From an uncultured Archangium sp. (GTDB lineage: Bacteria > Myxococcota > Myxococcia > Myxococcales > Myxococcaceae), in the NCBI GenBank assembly GCA_903905455.1, contig CAIVGN010000115.1, forward strand, positions 1-64,000: a stretch of 64,000 nt of DNA, written 5' to 3'. The translations under genes and the position numbers were made by a program. Of this stretch, positions 45,965 to 54,588 are shown in pieces. Position 1 is the first letter of the stretch, and the number at the start of each line of letters is the position of its first letter. The notes under the pieces were generated by a model. It had not been told where the DNA came from. It saw only the letters and a list, made by a program, of their open reading frames with translations, and searched no databases.

Positions 45965-48022
45965 ATGCGCATCGCGTTGACCCACAACCTGCGGCTGTCT
46001 GACTCGGAAGAAGAAGCGGAGTTCGACACGGAAGAGACGGTCAACGCCATCGCGGCGGCGATCGAGCGTCTTGGCCACCGCGTCGAGAAGATGGAGGTCT
46101 CGGGGCCCGCCTCGCGCACCGTCGCCCGCCTCGAGGCCTTCTCCCCCGACCTGATCTTCAACACGGCCGAGGGCCGCCGCGGCCGTTTCCGAGAGGCCTT
46201 CTTCCCCGCGCTCTTCGAGGAGCTCGGCTTCCCCTACACGGGCAGCGACGCCTACGCGCTCGCCATCACCCTGGACAAGCAGCTCACCAAGCTCATCCTG
46301 CGCGAAGAGAACGTGCGCACGCCCGGCTGGCAGTTCGTCGAGAAACCGTCCGAGCTCAAGCCGGACGATCTGCACTTCCCGGTGATCGTGAAGCCGAACT
46401 TCGAAGGCAGCTCGAAGGGCATCAGCCAGGACTCGGTGGCGGAGAACGTCGACGAGCTGAAGAAGAAGGTCATCCAGGCGCTCGAGAAGTACCCCTCGGG
46501 CGTGCTGGTCGAGGAATACATCTCGGGTCGCGACCTGACGGTGCCGTTCCTCGAGTCGGTGGACAACGACTTCGACGGCGTGCTCTCGCCGGTGGAATAC
46601 GTGATCGACCCGGCGCGCGCCAAGGAGCGCCGCTACGCGATCTACGACTACGAGCTGAAGACCCGCGAGGACAAGTCGGTCACCGTGCACGCGCCGGCGC
46701 AGCTCGACGAGACGATGAGCGAGCGCATCCGCAAGATGGCGCGCGAGGTGATCAAGCGCCTGGACTGCAAGGACCTGGGCCGCGTGGACTTCCGCCTCTC
46801 CGACGCCGGGGTGCCGTACTTCCTGGAGATCAACGCGCTGCCTTCGCTGCAGCCGGGCGCGGGCATCTACGCCGCCGCCGAGCTCGAGGGGCTGCACTTC
46901 GACGGGGTGATCGACGCGGTGATCCAGAACGCCGCGCGGCGCTACAAGATCAAGGACAAGCCCCGAGGGCTGTCCCGGCCCACGCGCCGCGGCCCGCTCA
47001 AGGTCGGCTTCACCTTCAACGTCAAGCGCATCAAGCCCACCGCCGAGGGCGAGGATCGCGAGGCCGAGTACGACTCGCCCACCACCCTGCAGGCCATTCG
47101 CGAGGCGATCGCCAGCCACGGTCACGAGGTGGTCGATCTCGAGGCCACCGCCGAGCTGCCCATGGTGCTCGCCAGCACCCCGGTCGACGTGGTGTTCAAC
47201 ATCGCCGAGGGCTTCCGCGGCCGCAACCGCGAGAGCCAGGTGCCCGCGCTGCTCGAGCTGCTCGACATCCCGTACACCGGCTCCGACCCGGCGACGCTGT
47301 CGCTGGCACTCGACAAGGCGCTGGCCAAGCGCGTGGTGCGCGCCGCGGGCATCGACACCCCGAACTTCCAGCTGATGACCTCGGGCCGCGAGCGCCTCGA
47401 CAAGCAGTTCACCCGCTGGCCGTTGATGGTCAAGCCGGTGGCCGAGGGCTCGAGCAAGGGCGTGATCAGCAAGAGCGTGTGCCACTCCGAGGCGGAGCTG
47501 CGTGACGTGGTCAAGGAGATGGTCGAGCGCTACCAGCAGCCGGCGCTGATCGAGGAGTACATCGGCGGCCGCGAGTTCACCGTCGGCCTGCTCGGCGAGC
47601 GGCGCCCCGAGGTGCTGCCCCCGATGGAGATCGTCTTCACCGACAAGACCGACAAGACGCCCATCTACAAGTTCGAGGACAAGCTCGAGGTCAACGATCG
47701 CATCCGCTACGAGGTGCCGGCGAAGGTGGAGCCGGCGCAGCTCGAGCGCCTGCGCGCGTCGGCCCGCACCGCGTTCATGTCCCTGGGCTGCCGCGACGTG
47801 GCCCGCATCGACTTCCGCATGGATGAGAACGGGCGCATCTACTTCATCGAGTGCAACCCGCTGCCGGGCCTGACCCCGGGGTGGAGCGATCTCGTGCTCA
47901 TCGCCCAGGGCGACGGCATGGACTACCGCACGCTCATCGGGGAGATCCTCAGCGGTGCCATCCGCCGCTACAAGGAACGTGGCTCGCGGCGCCGGGATCG
48001 CGCCGACGCGGACGCAGCATGA
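45965..48022 (+). CDS. Tandem D-Ala-D-Ala-ligase-like ATP-grasp protein
   Basis: 685 aa made of two consecutive Ddl-like modules (about 1-330 and 343-670). Each has the ATP lysine region (FPVIVKPNFEGSSKGI; WPLMVKPVAEGSSKGV), the adenine loop (VEEYISGRDLTV; IEEYIGGREFTV) and the metal ligands (VDFRLSDAGVPYFLEINALP; IDFRMDENGRIYFIECNPLP), so both sites look active. The N-terminal Ddl substrate motif is replaced by a form such as THNLRLSDSEEE. It therefore should ligate amino acids or related carboxylates into a dipeptide-like bond, but probably is not the housekeeping Ddl. AGAGGA precedes the start. It overlaps the DmpA-type gene (ATGA). Confidence 0.88.
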   Translation: MRIALTHNLRLSDSEEEAEFDTEETVNAIAAAIERLGHRVEKMEVSGPASRTVARLEAFSPDLIFNTAEGRRGRFREAFFPALFEELGFPYTGSDAYALAITLDKQLTKLILREENVRTPGWQFVEKPSELKPDDLHFPVIVKPNFEGSSKGISQDSVAENVDELKKKVIQALEKYPSGVLVEEYISGRDLTVPFLESVDNDFDGVLSPVEYVIDPARAKERRYAIYDYELKTREDKSVTVHAPAQLDETMSERIRKMAREVIKRLDCKDLGRVDFRLSDAGVPYFLEINALPSLQPGAGIYAAAELEGLHFDGVIDAVIQNAARRYKIKDKPRGLSRPTRRGPLKVGFTFNVKRIKPTAEGEDREAEYDSPTTLQAIREAIASHGHEVVDLEATAELPMVLASTPVDVVFNIAEGFRGRNRESQVPALLELLDIPYTGSDPATLSLALDKALAKRVVRAAGIDTPNFQLMTSGRERLDKQFTRWPLMVKPVAEGSSKGVISKSVCHSEAELRDVVKEMVERYQQPALIEEYIGGREFTVGLLGERRPEVLPPMEIVFTDKTDKTPIYKFEDKLEVNDRIRYEVPAKVEPAQLERLRASARTAFMSLGCRDVARIDFRMDENGRIYFIECNPLPGLTPGWSDLVLIAQGDGMDYRTLIGEILSGAIRRYKERGSRRRDRADADAA

Positions 48023-49311
48023 CCTCGTCGTCCACGCGCGTACGGGCGCGGGAGCTCGACCTCCCGCTCGGCCGCTTCCGCCCCGGCAAGTTCAACTCGA
48101 TCACCGACGTCGAGGGCGTGCTGGTCGGCCACTCGACGATCATCGAGGGGGAACCCGGCCCGCTGGTGGTGGGCAAGGGCCCGGTGCGCACCGGCGTCAC
48201 GGCGATCATCCCCAACGACGGCAACATCTTCATGGACCGGCTCGCCGGCGGCGCCTTCGTGCTCAACGGCGCGGGCGAGGTCAGCGGCCTGACCCAGGTG
48301 ATGGAATGGGGCCTGCTCGAGACGCCCATCCTGCTGACCAACACCATGGCCGTGGGCGCGGTGTCCGACGCGCTCGCGCGCACCATGGTCGAGAACTACC
48401 CGGGCATCGGCGACGAGCACGACGTGATCATCCCCGTCGTCGGCGAGTGCGACGACAGCTACTTGAACGACATCGCCGGGCGCCACGTGAAGGAAGAGCA
48501 CGTGCGCCAGGCCCTGCGCAGCGCGCGCGGTGGGGTGGTGCAGGAAGGCGCGGTCGGCGGCGGCACGGGGATGATCACCTGTGACTTCAAGGCCGGCATC
48601 GGCACCAGCTCACGCAAGCTCCCCCCGGTGCACGGCGGCTACACGCTGGGCGTCCTGGTGATGAGCAACTTCGGCAAGATGCACAACCTCCGCGTGGCCG
48701 GCATGCCCGTGGGCGAAGTGCTGGCGCAGAAGTTCCAGGGCATGCCCCGGCGCGTGCAGAGCTACGGCTCGATCATCGCCGTGGTGGCCACCGACGCCCC
48801 GCTCCTGCCGCACCAGCTGAACCGCCTGTGCAAGCGCGTCTCGCTGGGCATCGGCCGGGTCGGGAGCTACGCGGCTCACGGCTCAGGCGAGATCATCGTC
48901 GGCTTCTCGACGGCCAACGTGGTGCCGCGGCGCACGCGCAAGATGGTCTACAAGATGAAGATCCTCCTCGATGCGCGCTTAGACCCGCTCTACGAGGCGG
49001 TGATGGAGGCCACCGAGGAGGCGATCCTCAACTCCATGTGCATGGCCACCGAGATGGCCGGCGCCCACGGGCACCTGGTGCCGGCGCTGCCGCTCGACGA
49101 GGTGCGCCGCTTCGTCGACGCCACCCGGCCCATCTTCGCCTCGGTGAAGCTGACCCCCGACCAGCCGGCGGTGCCGGCCACCCAGGACGTGGTGCTCGAC
49201 CCCCAGCTGGGCCTCAACCTCGACGAAGGGCGCGCCACGGCGGTCCGCAGCGCGGTGGGCATGCCGTACCCGACCCGCCCCCCCCCAGACCCCGAAGACG
49301 AAGTCGAGTGA
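48019..49311 (+). CDS. DmpA/P1-family aminopeptidase-like hydrolase
   Basis: 430 aa. The P1 family (L-aminopeptidase, D-esterase, beta-peptidyl aminopeptidase) is self-cleaved before a serine. Here the site is likely in SYGSIIAVVATDAPLLPHQL, with the Ser as the new N-terminal nucleophile. The conserved ITDVEGVLVGHSTI, PVVGECDDSYLND and GAVGGGTGM parts fit. It would hydrolyse peptides or amides with unusual N-terminal residues. It overlaps the tandem ATP-grasp gene, so a make/break pair is implied. A Pro-rich tail ends it. Confidence 0.87.
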   Translation: MTSSSTRVRARELDLPLGRFRPGKFNSITDVEGVLVGHSTIIEGEPGPLVVGKGPVRTGVTAIIPNDGNIFMDRLAGGAFVLNGAGEVSGLTQVMEWGLLETPILLTNTMAVGAVSDALARTMVENYPGIGDEHDVIIPVVGECDDSYLNDIAGRHVKEEHVRQALRSARGGVVQEGAVGGGTGMITCDFKAGIGTSSRKLPPVHGGYTLGVLVMSNFGKMHNLRVAGMPVGEVLAQKFQGMPRRVQSYGSIIAVVATDAPLLPHQLNRLCKRVSLGIGRVGSYAAHGSGEIIVGFSTANVVPRRTRKMVYKMKILLDARLDPLYEAVMEATEEAILNSMCMATEMAGAHGHLVPALPLDEVRRFVDATRPIFASVKLTPDQPAVPATQDVVLDPQLGLNLDEGRATAVRSAVGMPYPTRPPPDPEDEVE

Positions 49312-49367
49312 TCGACGCGCGGTCTTCTGTTACGCACCCGGGACCATCGTTTTCAAGGAGCGCCGCC

Positions 49368-49499
49368 ATGGCCAACAGCAAGTCGAAGCACCGCCGAGTC
49401 CGCAGCAAGATCCGCCTCAAGTGGAAGAAGCAGGCTGAGCGCAAGAAGGTTGCCGCCAAGGCCGCCGCCGCCGGCAGCAAGAAGAAGACGACGAAGTAA
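49368..49499 (+). CDS. 43-residue Lys/Arg-rich protein
   Basis: 43 aa from ATG 49368, with AAGGAG ideally placed upstream. About half of the residues are Lys or Arg (MANSKSKHRRVRSKIRLKWK, then KKQAERKK), ending in Ala/Lys repeats. It resembles small ribosome- or nucleic-acid-binding proteins but no family is recognised. A stem-loop follows three bases after the stop. It is 56 bp downstream of the DmpA-type gene and could share the transcript. Confidence 0.72.
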   Translation: MANSKSKHRRVRSKIRLKWKKQAERKKVAAKAAAAGSKKKTTK

Positions 49500-49501
49500 A
49501 C

Positions 49502-49520
49502 CGTTGTCGTTTCGGCAACG
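49502..49520 (+). terminator. Stem-loop after the Lys-rich protein gene, possible terminator
   Basis: CGTTGTCG (49502-49509) pairs with CGGCAACG (49513-49520) around TTT, with one G-U pair. No T-tract follows, so termination is uncertain. Confidence 0.35.
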
Positions 49521-49535
49521 CGCAATTCACACGGC

Positions 49536-49952
49536 TCAGCGCGAAGTGCGCTGGGCCGTGAACGTTTCCACCGACTCGCACGCTTCGCCGCCGGAGGGAG
49601 TGACGCGGCTGGTGAGCGTGCCCTGGAGGCGGACGCCCGCATCGGTCGACGTGCCCTCGGGAATGACGAGCGCGCGCAGCCGGTAGGTGAGCCCCACCTC
49701 GCCGCCCGTCAACAGCAGGTCGTACGAGTCGTAGAGCGTTCCCCCGAGGGGAATGTCGTTGAGGGTGGTGGTGACCTGCGGCGCCTTCTCGGTCAGCTTC
49801 CACGTGGGCACGCGCGGCCCGGGGCAGCCCTCGTTCCCCCCGTCGACCCAGCTCACCGCGTAGGTCCCGTCCACCGGCGGGCACGAGGTGCAGGGGAGCG
49901 CGCTGCTGCACGCGGTGAAGGCCAGGCACACGGTGAGCACGGGGAGCCGCAT
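49536..49952 (-). CDS. Small lipoprotein
   Basis: 138 aa from ATG 49952. A lipoprotein signal peptide ends at the lipobox FTAC, followed by SSALPCTSCPP. The mature part is probably beta-rich (LLTGGEVGLTYRLRALVIPE) and carries four further cysteines. Family not recognised. It is exported and lipid-anchored. It is divergent from the HAD gene with 37 bp between. Confidence 0.7.
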   Translation of the reverse strand: MRLPVLTVCLAFTACSSALPCTSCPPVDGTYAVSWVDGGNEGCPGPRVPTWKLTEKAPQVTTTLNDIPLGGTLYDSYDLLLTGGEVGLTYRLRALVIPEGTSTDAGVRLQGTLTSRVTPSGGEACESVETFTAQRTSR

Positions 49953-49989
49953 GGCCTGTCGTTCTAGCACCCCGTGGTAGAAGGCACCC

Positions 49990-50667
49990 ATGCCCGCCCC
50001 CGCGGTGAAGGAAGTGCTGGAGATCGTCACGCGCGATCACCCGGGCGCGCCGGTGGTCTTCGACGCCGACGGCACGCTGTGGCGCGGCGACGTGGGCGAA
50101 GACTTCCTGCGCCACGCACTCCACCGGGGCCTCTTCCCGGGCACCTATGCGCGCTACGAGGCGCTGCTCGAGGTCTCGCCGGCGCGCGCCTACGCGTACT
50201 GCGTCGAGGCCATGGCGGGCCTCGAGCAGGCCGAACTCCAGCAGGCCTGTGACGCCTTCTTCGAGGCCCGCTACCGGGGCCGCGTCTTCCCCTGGGTGCG
50301 CCCGTTTCTCGCCGCGCTGCGGGCCGCGGGGTGCACGCCGTGGATCTGCAGCGCCTCGCCCCGGTGGACGGTGCTCCCCGGCGCGGTGGCCCTGGGCATC
50401 GACCCGGCGCACGTCATCGGCGTCACCTGCGCGCTCGAGGGCTCGCGGCTCTCGGGGGTCGTCGACCTGCCGGTGCCCGTCGGCGGGGGCAAGGTCACCT
50501 GGCTGCGACGGCGCGGCGTGACTCCCGCGCTGGCCGTCGGCAACGGCGACTTCGACCTGGACATGCTCGTCTTCGCCGCGCGCGCCCTGGTCATCTCGCC
50601 GCCGGACTCCGAGAACCAACTGGTGCGAGAAGCGCGGGCGCGGGGCTGGCCCATTCTCAGTGCTTGA
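49990..50667 (+). CDS. HAD-IB-type phosphatase, SerB-like
   Basis: 225 aa. Motif I VVFDADGTLWRGD holds the catalytic aspartates, motif II is the serine in WICSASPRW, and motif IV VGNGDFDLDML supplies metal ligands. A helical cap (about 35-90) lies after motif I, as in phosphoserine phosphatase relatives. It is cytoplasmic; the substrate is unknown. It lies 62 bp upstream of the outer-membrane-type gene. Confidence 0.85.
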   Translation: MPAPAVKEVLEIVTRDHPGAPVVFDADGTLWRGDVGEDFLRHALHRGLFPGTYARYEALLEVSPARAYAYCVEAMAGLEQAELQQACDAFFEARYRGRVFPWVRPFLAALRAAGCTPWICSASPRWTVLPGAVALGIDPAHVIGVTCALEGSRLSGVVDLPVPVGGGKVTWLRRRGVTPALAVGNGDFDLDMLVFAARALVISPPDSENQLVREARARGWPILSA

Positions 50668-50729
50668 GAAAACTGAACGTGTCGGAGGGTTGAACACCCG
50701 CTCGGAATGACGGCATAAGGGCGCGGTCC

Positions 50730-52199
50730 ATGCGCCTCCTTTCAGTCACCGCGCTCGTCGTTCTGTTCGCCCTGCCAGCGGCTGCCCAGAAGGTGGTGGT
50801 CCTGGAGATCGACGGTGACCCTCAGGGCAAGCTGCGCACGCAGATCGAGAGCGCGGTGAAGACGGCCGGCACGGTCGAGCTGATCTCGCTCAAGACCTTC
50901 AAGGACGCGGCGGCGAAGAAGAAGCTCAAGGGCGCGGCGGCGATGACCCCGGTGGGCGTGGCCCGGGCCTCGCGGGTGATGCGCCTCGACGCGGCGGTCG
51001 GCGGCGAGGTGAGCGCCACCACCTACAAGGTGCTCATCTACGATCGCGCCGGCGAGCAGCTGTGGACCAAGGAACTTCCGGTCAAGAAGGGCCTGCTCAG
51101 CGACGACTTCGCCGGCAAGCTCGCCCGCGCCATCACCGCCGCCGCGGAACAGGGCGCGGCCCGCGTGACCACCCCGCCGCCCACGGGCGGGGGCGAAGAG
51201 GGTGGCGGCGAAGAGAGCCCCGGCCTCGATCTCACGCAGACCGACGGGGCCGGCGAGCGCGGGGTGATCACCGGTACCGGCTCGAGCGCGAACCCCGACG
51301 AGCGCGACGCCGATCTCGAAGACCCGAACCGCAAGAAGCAGCGCGCCCACGTGCCGGTGCCGCTGTTCCGCGTGTGGGTCGCCGGCGCGACGACCTGGCG
51401 CACCCAGTGCCTGCGCCCCGGGGTGACCACCTGCAAGGAGTACGACCTGGCGCAGACGCCGCCCACCGGCATCTCCATCGACTTCACCGCGACCGTGCCC
51501 TACCTCGGGCTGTCGCTGAACGCCGACGTGTTCCCCCTGGCCCGCATGGACTCCATCGTGCTGCAGGGCTTTGGGGCGCTGATCGGCTTCCAGTACGGCC
51601 AGTCGCAGACCCGCATTCGTGAAGACACCACGCAGGGGCAGGGCACCGAGAAGATCGTCAAGAGCGACGACATCGCGTTCTCGGCCGCGCTCGCGTGGCG
51701 GTACCACTTCCAGATGGGCTACGGCGATCCCCAGCCGGTGGCCTACGTCGGCCTGCGCGGTGGGCTCCAGTCGCGCAGCTTCATCATCGACCCCATGGCC
51801 GGCACGTCGCTGCCCTCGAGCGATCGCACCTTCCCCACGGGTATCGGCTTCTTCAGCGCCGGCATCGACGCGTCGATCCCCATCAACCAGTACCTGCGGG
51901 TCGAAGCGGGCGTCTCGCTGTTCGTCAACCCGCGCCCGGCCGCCGAGCAGATCATCGGCTACGGCAACCAGAACGACGACACAGGCGGTGCGATCTCGAA
52001 GGGCTTCGGCGTCGAGGCCGGCCTGGCGGGCCAGATCTGGGGCCCCGTCGGCTACGTGGTGCGCTGGCGCTACATGGGCTTCGCCGATCGCTATTACGGC
52101 CAGGGCCAGAAGTGGACCGTCTGTAATGATCTGCAGTGCGGCGGGGTCGGCGAGGAGTCGTTTCACTCGATCATCTGGGGCATCACCGCCTCGTATTGA
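50730..52199 (+). CDS. Outer-membrane beta-barrel-like protein
   Basis: 489 aa. A signal peptide (MRLLSVTALVVLFALPAAAQ) is followed by a periplasmic domain (about 20-130) and a Gly/Glu-rich low-complexity linker (GGGEEGGGEESPG). The C-terminal region (about 210-489) alternates strands and turns and ends in an aromatic residue (ITASY), as barrels do. Possible roles are transport or adhesion; the family is not recognised. TTGAAC (50690) and CATAAG (50714) upstream may be promoter elements, though they would leave almost no leader. Confidence 0.72.
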   Translation: MRLLSVTALVVLFALPAAAQKVVVLEIDGDPQGKLRTQIESAVKTAGTVELISLKTFKDAAAKKKLKGAAAMTPVGVARASRVMRLDAAVGGEVSATTYKVLIYDRAGEQLWTKELPVKKGLLSDDFAGKLARAITAAAEQGAARVTTPPPTGGGEEGGGEESPGLDLTQTDGAGERGVITGTGSSANPDERDADLEDPNRKKQRAHVPVPLFRVWVAGATTWRTQCLRPGVTTCKEYDLAQTPPTGISIDFTATVPYLGLSLNADVFPLARMDSIVLQGFGALIGFQYGQSQTRIREDTTQGQGTEKIVKSDDIAFSAALAWRYHFQMGYGDPQPVAYVGLRGGLQSRSFIIDPMAGTSLPSSDRTFPTGIGFFSAGIDASIPINQYLRVEAGVSLFVNPRPAAEQIIGYGNQNDDTGGAISKGFGVEAGLAGQIWGPVGYVVRWRYMGFADRYYGQGQKWTVCNDLQCGGVGEESFHSIIWGITASY

Positions 52200-52226
52200 T
52201 CACCCTGATCAGCCCACCTGGGTGTG

Positions 52227-52255
52227 TTGACAGGTCGTACCTGAATCCCTACGGT
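52227..52255 (+). promoter_or_regulatory. Promoter for the Cys-rich lipoprotein
   Basis: A perfect -35 TTGACA (52227-52232), a 17-bp spacer and TACGGT (52250-52255), three of six -10 matches. Transcription from about 52262 would leave a leader of about 38 nt with AAGGAA before ATG 52300. Confidence 0.55.
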
Positions 52256-52299
52256 GCGCGGCCTTTCGCGAACCGGCCGCATCTCTTCAAGGAATCTTC

Positions 52300-53778
52300 A
52301 TGAATCTCCGCAGCTTGAGCGTCCTCTCCGTCGCCGCGCTCTCCCTGGTTTTGACCGCGTGTCCGGCCCCGACCCCGACCCCCGACGCCAGCGTCGCCTC
52401 ATTCGACGGAGGCAACCCCCCGGCGCAGGCCTCGTGCGCGGGTGGCTGCGCCGCGAACCAGGTCTGTGACACCGCGCGCCGCACCTGCGTCGACGCGTGT
52501 GGCGGCTGCGACGCCGGCCTCTGCGTGAAGGTCAGCGAAGGCGTCTTCCAGTGTCGGGAGCGCGCGGTGACCTGCGGCGCCGACCTGTGCGAGCCCGGGC
52601 AGATCGCCTGCCTCGGTGGTTCGTGCGCGTGCCTCTCGAGCCTCTCCGGCGCCCTCGACACCTGCGAAGTCGCGGGCAAGTGGTGCAACGGCGGCACCTG
52701 CGTCAGCCCCAAGGCGCTCCAGCAGTGCCGGCCCGGCGACGCGACCGCCCCCTGTCCGAGCGGCTTCACCTGCAACACGCAGCTGTTCGCCGACGACATC
52801 GGCACCTGCAACAAGAACTGCGACCAGGCCAACAACAACAACGACTGTCCGCGCGGTGAGCTCTGCTCGCAGATCGGCTGTCTCCCGGCCGGCCTCTTCA
52901 GCAACCAGGAGTGCAACCAGGGTCGCCCGGCCCCCGACGGTGGCTGGCTGACCGACGACGCGGGCGTGCCGCTGCGCCTGACCGTGCCGGTGGGCAACAC
53001 CTGCCTGCTCAAGGACGCCAACGGCGCCGTGACCGAGGCCAACGGCAAGGGCACCGGCAACTGCTCGTACTCCATCTTCCAGCTCTGGAAGGACGGCGTG
53101 TACCCCTTCGAGACCTGCCGCCCGCCGGGCAACGCGACCGAGGGCCAGCCCTGCCGTGACGACTACAGCCAGGGCACGCTCGCCACCCAGTGCGGCACCG
53201 GCCTGCAGTGCGCCAAGACCAGGGGCGGCGACGACGGCGTGTGCCTGCGCATGTGCAACGCGCAGCCGGCCGCGCTGGGCTTCAACCCCAGCCCCGAGTG
53301 CAACACCGACGAGTCCTGCGTCAACCAGCTGCGCTACACCGACCCCAACTCGAACTCGGTGCTCGGCGTGTGCATGAAGAAGTGCAACGTCTTCGACGCC
53401 ACCAGGAACACCTGCGCCAACGTCGGCTCGTCGGCCTCGAGCTGCGTGCCCACCGAGGCCAGCGGCGCGCTGGTGGTGACCACCAACGGTGACGGCATCT
53501 GCGTGCCCCAGCGCACGAACATCGCGGCCCTCAACGGCGAGTGCCCCGAGACCGACGCCTTCCGCGGCGCCGCCTGTGCCTCGGCGCAGATGTGCAGCTC
53601 GCTGTCGGCCGACGTCAAGGCCAGCTGCACCGGCGTGTGCGACCTCGAGTGCAACGCGGTCGACGGTGGCACGGGCCCCGCGCGCTGCGCCACCGAGCCC
53701 AGCGCGCGCTGCGCCGCGGGCAAGCGCTGCACGCGCGTCACGAGCACCACCGGGGCGCGCGTCGGCTTCTGCCTCTGA
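52300..53778 (+). CDS. Large Cys-rich lipoprotein
   Basis: 492 aa. A signal peptide ends at the lipobox VLTAC, then a Pro/Thr spacer (PAPTPTPDAS). The mature chain carries cysteines every five to fifteen residues throughout, grouped like EGF-type or Dickkopf-like modules (for example SCAGGCAANQVCDTARRTC and CGGCDAGLCVKV), presumably all disulfide-bonded. Such proteins are common on myxobacterial surfaces. AAGGAA lies 9 nt before the start. A terminator follows. Folding would demand the periplasmic thiol oxidases found elsewhere in this window. Confidence 0.8.
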   Translation: MNLRSLSVLSVAALSLVLTACPAPTPTPDASVASFDGGNPPAQASCAGGCAANQVCDTARRTCVDACGGCDAGLCVKVSEGVFQCRERAVTCGADLCEPGQIACLGGSCACLSSLSGALDTCEVAGKWCNGGTCVSPKALQQCRPGDATAPCPSGFTCNTQLFADDIGTCNKNCDQANNNNDCPRGELCSQIGCLPAGLFSNQECNQGRPAPDGGWLTDDAGVPLRLTVPVGNTCLLKDANGAVTEANGKGTGNCSYSIFQLWKDGVYPFETCRPPGNATEGQPCRDDYSQGTLATQCGTGLQCAKTRGGDDGVCLRMCNAQPAALGFNPSPECNTDESCVNQLRYTDPNSNSVLGVCMKKCNVFDATRNTCANVGSSASSCVPTEASGALVVTTNGDGICVPQRTNIAALNGECPETDAFRGAACASAQMCSSLSADVKASCTGVCDLECNAVDGGTGPARCATEPSARCAAGKRCTRVTSTTGARVGFCL

Positions 53779-53810
53779 AGCCTGCCGCGCTGGCCGTGAA
53801 GTAGACGAGG

Positions 53811-53845
53811 GCCGCCTCCGGGAAACCGGGGCGGCTCTTTCGTTT
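53811..53845. terminator. Intrinsic terminator between convergent genes
   Basis: GCCGCC-T-CCGG (53811-53821) pairs with CCGGGGCGGC (53826-53835) with one bulged base and a GAAA-type loop, followed by a T-rich run. It serves the Cys-rich lipoprotein gene and may also insulate the response-regulator gene ending at 53845. Confidence 0.65.
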
Positions 53846-54549
53846 CAGACCTGGATGAGGCCCTTGCGCAGGCCCTCGGTGACGGCCTCGACCCGGTTGG
53901 TCACCTCGAGCTTGCGGTAGATGTGCTCGAGGTGGGTGCGGATGGTGGCCTTCGAGAGGGTCAACATCGCCGCCGCTTCGCTGTTGGACACGCCCTTGGC
54001 GATGAGCTGGAGGATCTCCGTCTCGCGGGCCGAGAGCTTCTTCCCCTCGGGCTCACCGACGGCCAGCTGGCTGTGCTGCCCGGGCGCGGGGGGCGCCTCG
54101 CCCACGCGGAAGTGCTTGAGGAGCCGCCGCGCGAGGCTCGGCTGGATCACCGTGCCGCCGGCGCGCACCTCCTTGATGGCCTCGATCATCTTGTCGGCAG
54201 GCGTGCCCTTGAGCAGGTAGCCCGACGCGCCGGCCTTCACCGCCTCGAGCACCTTCTCCTCCTCGTCGAAGATGGTGAAGATCAGGATCTCGATCTCCGG
54301 CAGCTCGGCCTTGATGACGCGGGTGACGTCGATGCCGCTCATGCGCGGCAGGCCCAGGTCGAGCAGCAGCACGTCGGGCTTGAGCCGGCGCACCTCTTCG
54401 ACGCCGGTCTCGCCGGACAGCGCGGTGCCGATGATGGTGATCTCCGTGCTCGCCTCGAGCAGCTTGAGCTGGTTCTTGAGGATCTTCGTCTGGTCTTCGA
54501 CCACGAAGACCCGGATCGGGCTCGGGGGCGCTGCGTCGGGGGTTTCCAC
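53845..54549 (-). CDS. NarL/FixJ-type response regulator
   Basis: 234 aa. The receiver domain (about 12-135) has acidic residues in VVEDQ, phosphoacceptor D64 (VLLLDLGLPRMSG), the switch Thr in ILIFTIFDEEE and Lys in GYLLKGTP. A linker leads to a LuxR-type helix-turn-helix (about 170-234; LSARETEILQLIAKGVSNSE, ATIRTHLEHIYRKLEV). It binds DNA on phosphorylation. It lies 39 bp downstream of the histidine kinase gene, its likely partner. Confidence 0.93.
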   Translation of the reverse strand: METPDAAPPSPIRVFVVEDQTKILKNQLKLLEASTEITIIGTALSGETGVEEVRRLKPDVLLLDLGLPRMSGIDVTRVIKAELPEIEILIFTIFDEEEKVLEAVKAGASGYLLKGTPADKMIEAIKEVRAGGTVIQPSLARRLLKHFRVGEAPPAPGQHSQLAVGEPEGKKLSARETEILQLIAKGVSNSEAAAMLTLSKATIRTHLEHIYRKLEVTNRVEAVTEGLRKGLIQV

Positions 54550-54588
54550 GCCAACTCCTTCAAGGTGCTGCGTACGGGTGAAGAGTTC

